64,000 nt of DNA from Streptomyces sp. 71268 (lineage in GTDB: Bacteria; Actinomycetota; Actinomycetes; Streptomycetales; Streptomycetaceae). The notes under the pieces were generated by a model. The model was not told the DNA's origin. It ran no database searches and worked only from the letters and a program-made list of their open reading frames with translations. Numbering within the stretch: the stretch's first letter is position 1; each line of letters opens with the position of its first letter. Shown piece by piece: positions 58,368 to 64,000 of the stretch. The DNA is taken from the NCBI RefSeq assembly GCF_029392895.1, contig NZ_CP114200.1, positions 2,759,001 to 2,823,000 on the forward strand. The letters are read 5' to 3'. The translations under genes and the position numbers were made by a program.

Positions 58368-59534
58368 ATGGCTACCGAAACGACCGGCCCTCACGGCGCC
58401 GCTCCCGCCGAAGAGGCGGTCCGCGACGCGCTCGCGACGGTGAACGACCCGGAGATCCACCGCCCGATCACCGAACTCGGGATGGTCAAATCGGTGGAGA
58501 TCGCCCCGGACGGGGCGGTGGCGGTCGCGGTCTACCTGACGGTCGCCGGCTGCCCGATGCGCGACACGATCACCAGCTCGGTGCGCGAGGCGGTGGCCAG
58601 GGTCCCCGGCGTGAGCGACGTCAGCGTCGAGCTGGACGTGATGAGCGACGAACAGCGCAAGGAGCTGGCCAGCTCGCTGCGCGGCGGACAGGCCGAGCGC
58701 GAGGTCCCGTTCGCCAAGCCCGGCTCGCTGACCCGGGTGTACGCGGTGGCCTCCGGCAAGGGCGGCGTCGGCAAGTCGTCCGTGACGGTCAACCTGGCGG
58801 CGGCGATGGCCGCTGACGGCCTGAAGGTCGGCGTCGTGGACGCGGACATCTACGGCCACTCGGTCCCCCGCATGCTCGGCGCCTCCGGCCGGCCGACCCA
58901 GGTCGAGAACATGATCATGCCGCCGTCGGCGAACGGCGTGAAGGTCATCTCCATCGGCATGTTCACCCCGGGCAACGCCCCGGTGGTCTGGCGCGGGCCG
59001 ATGCTGCACCGAGCGCTCCAGCAGTTCCTCGCGGACGTCTTCTGGGGCGACCTGGACGTGCTGCTGCTCGACCTGCCGCCGGGCACCGGCGACATCGCCA
59101 TCTCGGTGGCCCAGTTGGTGCCCAACGCGGAGATCCTGGTGGTCACGACGCCGCAGCAGGCCGCGGCCGAGGTCGCCGAGCGCGCCGGGTCCATCGCCGT
59201 GCAGACCCACCAGAAGATCGTCGGCGTGGTCGAGAACATGTCCGGGCTGCCCTGCCCGCACTGCGACGAGATGGTGGACGTCTTCGGCACGGGCGGCGGT
59301 CAGACCGTCGCCGACGGCCTGACCCGCACGACCGGCGCGACGGTGCCGGTGCTCGGCGCCATCCCCATCGACGTGCGGCTGCGCGAGGGCGGCGACGAGG
59401 GCAAGCCCGTCGTCCTGACCGACCCCGAGTCCCCGGCGGGCAGCGCGCTGCGCTCCATCGCGGGCAAGCTCGGTGGCCGCCAGCGCGGCCTGGCCGGCCT
59501 GTCGCTGGGCATCACCCCGCGCAACAAGTTCTAG
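58368..59534 (+). CDS. mrp: Mrp/ApbC family iron-sulfur cluster carrier ATPase
   Basis: This 388-residue P-loop NTPase is involved in Fe-S cluster assembly or transfer. The N-terminal MIP18/DUF59 domain (about 10-90) contains VNDPEIHRPITELGMV. The ATPase has the deviant Walker A SGKGGVGKSSVTVNLA, DADIYGHSVPRML, DLPPGTGD and the Fe-S binding pair CPHC. The ATG 58368 has no good Shine-Dalgarno, but TACCAT lies 6 nt upstream, so a leaderless mRNA is possible. A long hairpin terminator follows. Confidence 0.95.
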   Translation: MATETTGPHGAAPAEEAVRDALATVNDPEIHRPITELGMVKSVEIAPDGAVAVAVYLTVAGCPMRDTITSSVREAVARVPGVSDVSVELDVMSDEQRKELASSLRGGQAEREVPFAKPGSLTRVYAVASGKGGVGKSSVTVNLAAAMAADGLKVGVVDADIYGHSVPRMLGASGRPTQVENMIMPPSANGVKVISIGMFTPGNAPVVWRGPMLHRALQQFLADVFWGDLDVLLLDLPPGTGDIAISVAQLVPNAEILVVTTPQQAAAEVAERAGSIAVQTHQKIVGVVENMSGLPCPHCDEMVDVFGTGGGQTVADGLTRTTGATVPVLGAIPIDVRLREGGDEGKPVVLTDPESPAGSALRSIAGKLGGRQRGLAGLSLGITPRNKF

Positions 59535-59539
59535 TACGC

Positions 59540-59590
59540 ACCCGGCGGCTGCTCCCGGGCGGGCCCCCCGCCTCGGAGCAGCCGCCGGGT
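59540..59590 (+). terminator. Terminator of mrp
   Basis: ACCCGGCGGCTGCTCC (59540-59555) and GGAGCAGCCGCCGGGT (59575-59590), perfect 16-bp stem, 19-nt loop that can fold further. Beyond it, 59591-59862 holds no gene I can support. Confidence 0.85.
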
Positions 59591-59862
59591 ATCCCGTTCC
59601 ACTCGTCTCCGGATCACACCGACGACGGGCCAGCCCTTCCACCGGGAGGCGTAGGCCCCGTACGCCATGTGCCGCAGCGATTCCCTCGGGCGCGTAGCCG
59701 CCGCCGGTCGGCCCGGTCCGCCTGCCCCCGGTCAGGCCCTACCCGATACCGCGCCCACACCTCGCCCGGAACCGGGACCGGAACGGCCGTGCCGGCACGG
59801 CACCGCGTCGGTCACGCCGGAGCCGGTGCTCCCGCGCCCCCGCCATCACGGGGCCGACGCCC

Positions 59863-60561
59863 CTACGCGTATGTCGTGATGTCCTTGACCACGGAGAACC
59901 CGAGCCCGTAGGCGCTCATCCCGCGCCCGTAGGCCCCGACGTGCACGCCCTCGCGGGCCGAACCGGCGAGCACCCAGCCGTACTCGGACTCGCGGTAGTG
60001 GAAGTCGGTCGGCACGCCGTCCACGGGCAGCGTGAGCCGCGACCACGCGGGGCCGCCGAGGTCGTCCGCCAGCTCCCAGGCGATCGCGGTCTGCTGGTCG
60101 AGCCAGTCCTGCCGCAGCGCCCGCTCCATCTGGGACGGCCAGGTGCACGAGAGCAGCCCCGAGCCCGCCAGCCAGGCGGCCGACGAGACGGAGGTCGCCT
60201 CCAGCATCCCGGTGCCGTCCGCGCTGCGCCGCACCGGGCGGCTGGCCACCGTCACGACGACGGCGAAGCGCTGCTTGTCCCGGCTCTCCGCGGTGGTCTC
60301 CACCTTCAGCGAGGGCTCCTCGCCGTGCCCGGTCGCGCCGTGCTCCACGGTGCCGTCGGCCGCCGCGCCCACCTGCATCAACCAGCGGGGCCCGGCGAAC
60401 GCCTCGTCGAGGCCGTACCAGGGGAAGGCGGCCATCAGGTAGCCGTCGACCGTCCTGCGCACCGCGGCCGGCATGCCCTGCCGCACCGCCGCGGCGTCCT
60501 CCCCGGGCACGCCCGGAGTCGACTCCGCGTCCTGCACGTCTGTCCGACTCGTCGTCTCCAT
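59863..60561 (-). CDS. Conserved hypothetical protein
   Basis: This 232-residue soluble protein contains VDGYLMAAFPWYGLDEAFAGPRWLMQVG, VVVTVASRPVRRS, LDQQTAIAWELADDLGGPAWSRLTLPVDGVPTDFHYRESEYGWVLAG and ends YGLGFSVVKDITTYA. There is no signal peptide, membrane helix or recognisable catalytic motif. The Trp/Tyr-rich beta pattern suggests a compact alpha/beta fold. ATG 60561 has AGGAGG about 10 nt upstream, so it is well expressed. It lies downstream of tatB in the same direction with a 105-bp gap. I do not recognise a named family. Confidence 0.8.
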   Translation of the reverse strand: METTSRTDVQDAESTPGVPGEDAAAVRQGMPAAVRRTVDGYLMAAFPWYGLDEAFAGPRWLMQVGAAADGTVEHGATGHGEEPSLKVETTAESRDKQRFAVVVTVASRPVRRSADGTGMLEATSVSSAAWLAGSGLLSCTWPSQMERALRQDWLDQQTAIAWELADDLGGPAWSRLTLPVDGVPTDFHYRESEYGWVLAGSAREGVHVGAYGRGMSAYGLGFSVVKDITTYA

Positions 60562-60666
60562 CTGCGCGGAGCCTCCTCGTTGCCCTACGTCGTGGCGGCC
60601 CGCCCCCCTTCAGGCGACCTCACCTGGACACAGGGAGGATAGCCATACAGGTCGGCCCGAATGGGA

Positions 60667-61104
60667 TCAGGTGGCGTCCGAGTCGAAGGGTGGCCGGTCG
60701 TCGCGCTCCGGCTTGTCGCGCTTGCGCAGCAGGTCAGAGCCGCCGGACGAGGGGGCGGAGTCGACTCCGCCAACGGTGTCGCGCGTCTGCGTCACGTCGC
60801 CGACCTCGGCCATCTCCTTGCTGAAGTCGAAACCGTTGCGGATCTCCTTCAGGCCCAGCTCGTCCTTGTCGAGCAGGTGCTTGCGCGCGAACGTCTTGGG
60901 GTTCAGGTCCTCGAACTCGAAGTCCTTGAAGTCCGGGCCCAACTCTGTCCGGATGTCTTCCTTCGCACTGTCCGAGAACTCCCGGACCTTACGGATGAAA
61001 CGGGCGGCATCCTGGATCACCTTGGGCAGCTTGTCCGGGCCGAAGATGAGCACCGCAAGGATGATGAGAGCGATCAGCTCTAGGGGTCCTATGTCGAAGA
61101 ACAC
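60667..61104 (-). CDS. tatB: Sec-independent (Tat) translocase subunit TatB
   Basis: This 145-residue protein opens VFFDIGPLELIALIILAVLIFGPDKLPKV, the standard TatB short helix, GP hinge and amphipathic helix, followed by RFIRKVREFSDSAKEDIRTELG. The C-terminal half is acidic and charged, ending DRPPFDSDAT. GTG 61104 has AAGGAG upstream, and the start coincides with the family's F-D-I-G beginning. It is one gene away from the HtrA protease, as in mycobacteria and other streptomycetes, where both belong to the envelope-stress region next to sigE. Confidence 0.95.
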   Translation of the reverse strand: MFFDIGPLELIALIILAVLIFGPDKLPKVIQDAARFIRKVREFSDSAKEDIRTELGPDFKDFEFEDLNPKTFARKHLLDKDELGLKEIRNGFDFSKEMAEVGDVTQTRDTVGGVDSAPSSGGSDLLRKRDKPERDDRPPFDSDAT

Positions 61105-61484
61105 CTTGCAGCTCCTTGATGCGTCCGTGGCCAACGGTCCAGGCCATCCAACACGGTACCTGCCTCACGGTGAGGTACGGGAGACGGCCAGACCAACATC
61201 AGACCAAGCGCCGCGCCCCGACGAACCCGACGGAACCCGCCCCTCGCGCGGCGTGTTCCCCGCTCCCCACCGCCCCGCGACCCCTTGAATCACCGCCCCG
61301 GCGGCCCCGGCACACGCCGCGCGCCGCCGGGCCGACCTTCTCCGCACAGCAAACTCCGGGTGACGCCCGGCGCACAACCCCGCCTCCGGCACCACCGCGC
61401 TGTCACAGACGCCACACGCGCCACCGCCCGGCCCACCGCCCGACCCGGGGGCCGGCCCGTCCGGCCGGGGGTCGGCCCGTTCGG
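61105..61484. other. Intergenic region between htrA-like gene and tatB
   Basis: About 380 bp. CCTCA/TGAGG with a CGG centre (61163-61175), flanked by GTACC/GGTAC half-sites, forms an imperfect palindrome about 60 bp before tatB and may be an operator. The rest is low-complexity and shows no gene. Confidence 0.4.
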
Positions 61485-63494
61485 TCAGCGGTCCATGTCG
61501 CTCGCGGAGCCCAGCGGCAGTTCGACGGTGCGCTCGTCGCCGTCCCGCTCCAGCGTCAGCTTCAGCCGGTCACCGGGCCGGTGGCTACGGATCTTGACGA
61601 TCAGTTCCTGGCCGCTCTGCACCGGCACGCCGTCCACCTTGGTGATCACGTCGCCCGACCGGATGCCCGCCTTGTCGCCGGGCCCGCCCTCGGTCACCGC
61701 GGGACCGTCGCTGCCGGACTCCGCGACCCGCGCGCCCTCGCCCCGGAACTTCATGTCGAGCGTGACGCCGATCACCGGGTGCGTCGCCTTGCCGGTGTTG
61801 ATCAGCTCCTCCGCGACCCGCTTGCCCTGGTTGATCGGGATCGCGAAGCCCAGGCCGATGCTGCCACCCTGACCGCCGCCGAGCCCACCGTCGTTCGCGG
61901 CGCGGATCACGCTGTTGATGCCGATCACCTGCGCGTCGGCGTTCACCAGCGGACCACCGGAGTTGCCGGGGTTGATCGGCGCGTCGGTCTGCAACGCGTC
62001 CACGTACGAGATGTCGCTGCCGTCGACCTTCTCGCCGCCCGCCGTGATCGGGCGGCCCTTGGCGCTGATGATCCCGGAGGTGACCGTGCCCGCCAGGTCG
62101 TACGGGGCGCCGATGGCCACCACCGGGTCGCCGACCCGCACGGAGTCGGAGTTGCCGAGGGCCAGCGGCTTGAGCCCGGTGACGCCCTGGACCCGGATGA
62201 CCGCCAGGTCGTACCCGGCGTCCCGACCGACGATCTTGGCCCGGGCGGTCTGGCCGCCGTTGAACGTCACCGATATGGCCGCGTCCGAGTCGCCCTGGTC
62301 GGCCGGCTCCACGACGTGGTTGTTGGTCAGGATGTTGCCGCGCTTGTCGAGCACGAAGCCGGTCCCCGTACCCCGCTCGCCGGCGCCCTTGACGTGGATG
62401 GTCACCACGCTGGGCAGCGCCCGGGCCGCGATGCCGGCGATGCTGTCCGGGTCCCTGGCCTGCTGGGTGTCGGACGGGGCCTGCGGCAGATGGATCTGCT
62501 CGCTGTCGCCGGTCTCCCGCTCCAGGTAGACCCCGATGCCGCCGCCGATGCCGCCGGCCAGCAGCGCGAGCAGTAGCGCGCCGATCACCAGCGGGCCACG
62601 CCGCCGCGCCGCCCGCGCCGGACCCGGCTGCCCGGCGCCGGCCGCCACCGGCGCGCGCCACGGGTCGTAGTGCTGCCACTGCGCGCCAGCCTGGGCCTCG
62701 TGCCCGGCCTGCGCGGCGTACACCCCCGGCGCCTGCGGCGGGGCCGGCTGCCCGGCGGCGGGCTGGGGGTGCTGGTGCGCGGGGTACGGCTGGGGGCCGG
62801 GCGTCGGGTGCGCCGGCATCGCGGTGCCGTGCGCGGGCGTCATCCCGGGGTGCGGTGGGTTCGCGTGGTGCGGGGGCACGTGGGTGCCGTGCGCCGGCGT
62901 GGCCACCGGGTGCTGCACGGGCGGCGCCGGCGCCCACGGGCCCGGCTCGCCGTAGGGCGGCGTGCTGTACGGATCGGGCTCGTGCCGGGGCCTGGGCCGC
63001 TCCACCGGCGCGCCCTCGTCCGCCACCCCGGCGGGTGCGGCAGCGCCGTCCGAGGTCGTGCCCTCCGTGATCGTGCCGTCCGTGGTCGAGCCGTCCGTGG
63101 TCGTGCCGCCAGCGGCGTCGTCGGAGGTCGTGGCCGGGCGTACGTCGGGCTCCGGGGTCTGGTCCGCTGGCCGTGGGGCCTGGCTCGGCGCCGCCTTGGC
63201 CAGTTCGAAGTCCGTACCCGAGGCGTCGGGCGCCGAGGGCGCCGCGCCGGCCGTGGCGTCCGACGCCTCGCCCGCCTGGGTGCCCGCCGCGTCGCGCTCC
63301 ACGGCGGCGTGGGCCGCGTCGGTACGCGTCGGGTCCTGGCCCGCGGGCTGCTCCGGCGTGGGCTCGTCCGCCACGTGCGGGGTCTCGTCCGCCGCGCGTG
63401 GGGCCTCGTCCGCCGCGTGCGGTTGTCCCGCGAAGCCCATGTGCGGACGGCTCCACCACTTCGGCTTCGGCCTCGGGGTCTTCCCGTCGTTCAT
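61485..63494 (-). CDS. HtrA/DegP-type membrane-anchored serine protease
   Basis: This 669-residue envelope protease has about 290 disordered cytoplasmic residues with repeats (AADE.P units; TTDG/TTSDG units; Pro/His/Tyr-rich stretch). A membrane helix follows (GPLVIGALLLALLAGGIGGG, about 300-322), then the trypsin-like domain with triad His in LTNNHVVEP, Asp in GYDLAVIRV and Ser in PGNSGGPLV, and one C-terminal PDZ domain (RSGDVITKVDGVPVQSG). It degrades or senses misfolded exported proteins. ATG 63494 has GGGGAGAG upstream. It follows a probable anti-sigma factor gene, matching the sigE-rseA-htrA-tatB order. Confidence 0.94.
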   Translation of the reverse strand: MNDGKTPRPKPKWWSRPHMGFAGQPHAADEAPRAADETPHVADEPTPEQPAGQDPTRTDAAHAAVERDAAGTQAGEASDATAGAAPSAPDASGTDFELAKAAPSQAPRPADQTPEPDVRPATTSDDAAGGTTTDGSTTDGTITEGTTSDGAAAPAGVADEGAPVERPRPRHEPDPYSTPPYGEPGPWAPAPPVQHPVATPAHGTHVPPHHANPPHPGMTPAHGTAMPAHPTPGPQPYPAHQHPQPAAGQPAPPQAPGVYAAQAGHEAQAGAQWQHYDPWRAPVAAGAGQPGPARAARRRGPLVIGALLLALLAGGIGGGIGVYLERETGDSEQIHLPQAPSDTQQARDPDSIAGIAARALPSVVTIHVKGAGERGTGTGFVLDKRGNILTNNHVVEPADQGDSDAAISVTFNGGQTARAKIVGRDAGYDLAVIRVQGVTGLKPLALGNSDSVRVGDPVVAIGAPYDLAGTVTSGIISAKGRPITAGGEKVDGSDISYVDALQTDAPINPGNSGGPLVNADAQVIGINSVIRAANDGGLGGGQGGSIGLGFAIPINQGKRVAEELINTGKATHPVIGVTLDMKFRGEGARVAESGSDGPAVTEGGPGDKAGIRSGDVITKVDGVPVQSGQELIVKIRSHRPGDRLKLTLERDGDERTVELPLGSASDMDR

Positions 63495-63704
63495 GCTCTC
63501 CCCACAGTTCGCCCGCGGTCCCGGCGCGGGCCGCGCTCCCGACGGGCGTGCTTCGCCACTCCCGGTCGGCGCGACCCACTGGCGATTCAATCAGGTCTGC
63601 CCGAACCCGCGCAGTGGGCCGGTCAGGCCGCGCCGTGGGCCGGCCCCGACCGGCGGGGGCCGACCCACGGCGCGTCGTGCTCTCGTGCCCGTCCTGGTCG
63701 ACGG

Positions 63705-64000
63705 TCAGCGGGGGCTGCCGCCCAGGTCCGCCCCGGCGCCGGTCAGCGGCGTCGACTGGCTGGCCGGGTGCGAGGGGACGTCCATCTGGGTGGGCGCCGG
63801 GGCCACCTGCCGCTCGCGCGCCTCGGGCTGACCGGCTGGCGAACGGGCCGCCAGCGACAGCACCGGATGGAGCAGCGGCGGTAGCGCGCTGCCCATCGAG
63901 TGCGGCGGCGCCTCGTGCGCGCGCGGCCGCACGCCGGGGTGGGTGGTCGCGGTGGGCGGCGCCGTGAGGGGCAGGCCGGTGCGCGGGTCGAGCTGCGCCG
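63705..64000 (-). CDS. C-terminal fragment of a probable anti-sigma factor
   Basis: Only the last ~98 residues lie in the window; the gene begins beyond the right edge. The visible part (QLDPRTGLPLTAPPTATTHP ... GAGADLGGSPR) is Pro/Ala-rich and disordered, with no domain to identify it. Its place directly upstream of htrA and tatB suggests the RseA-like, zinc-binding anti-sigma factor that precedes htrA in mycobacteria and streptomycetes. That is context only; other identities remain possible. Confidence 0.4.
   Translation of the reverse strand, partial: AQLDPRTGLPLTAPPTATTHPGVRPRAHEAPPHSMGSALPPLLHPVLSLAARSPAGQPEARERQVAPAPTQMDVPSHPASQSTPLTGAGADLGGSPR

Noticed and set aside
59667..59911. Possible small ORFs between mrp and the next gene
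   Set aside because: Pro/Arg/Ala low complexity, no Shine-Dalgarno, and situated after a strong terminator.
63705..63932. Independent short gene starting at GTG 63932
   Set aside because: The frame stays open to the window edge with a similar Pro/Ala-rich composition, so it is the end of a larger gene.
1..64000. CRISPR arrays, tRNA/rRNA genes, insertion sequences, phage or anti-phage systems
   Set aside because: No repeat-spacer pattern, cloverleaf, transposase or defence gene was seen. The helicase-nuclease pair is better explained as housekeeping AdnAB than as a defence system.

Overview
This is a piece of high-GC actinobacterial chromosome, almost certainly Streptomyces or a close relative. 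GC is roughly 74-75%, third codon positions are nearly all G or C, GTG and TTG starts are common, and gene families such as DUF3107, DUF3152, DUF6758, MoeZ and HelD are typical of actinobacteria. Two genes carry the rare TTA codon that in Streptomyces depends on the bldA tRNA. I saw no rRNA, tRNA, CRISPR array, transposase, phage gene or origin. Most of the window is core chromosome; gene order recalls two Mycobacterium tuberculosis blocks, Rv3201c-Rv3211 on the left and Rv1221-Rv1239c on the right (from memory, not searched).

Left part (1-19.4 kb): an AdnAB-type helicase-nuclease pair (adnB cut by the window edge), an alkyltransferase-like protein with Trp in place of the reactive Cys, a flippase-like membrane protein with a degenerate kinase domain, a divergent NmrA/TetR pair sharing a dyad operator, two tandem lipoprotein alpha/beta hydrolases, a HelD-type RNA polymerase recycling motor, and moeZ. 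Between helD and moeZ lies a strong candidate for an unannotated ~100-nt small RNA on the plus strand, with its own promoter, two stem-loops and a terminator.

Middle (19.5-33.1 kb): an accessory-looking insertion relative to the mycobacterial order. It holds a four-gene operon (PelF-like DUF3492 glycosyltransferase with a TTA codon, a membrane protein with WPDLH repeats, a sugar epimerase, and a spherulin-4/GH135-like protein) that looks like a developmentally controlled exopolysaccharide locus. Several of these proteins are swollen by low-complexity insertions. Next comes a complete peptide ABC transporter whose binding-protein gene is preceded by a likely leaderless 39-codon leader ORF.

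The core resumes at 33.4 kb: DUF3152 protein, alpha/beta hydrolase, TetR regulator, DUF3107 protein, ferritin-like protein and a DEAD-box RNA helicase. From 41.7 to 50.5 kb are housekeeping and transport genes: hydrolase, zinc alcohol dehydrogenase, NYN nuclease-like protein, a 50-residue protein with a structured leader, MarC, PHP phosphoesterase, DUF6758, an MFS exporter behind a MarR-type palindrome, and a SUFU-domain protein.

Right end (50.5-64 kb): corA behind a ~400-nt structured leader containing a proline-rich upstream ORF, a DMT exporter, an SDR with a TTA codon, a lipoprotein, a membrane-less MgtE-N/CBS protein coupled to a DUF1003 protein, mrp, tatB and an HtrA protease. The window ends inside what is probably an anti-sigma factor gene. 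Convergent gene pairs are mostly separated by long perfect hairpins. The exception is a hydrolase/helD pair whose two stop codons share a single CTAG.
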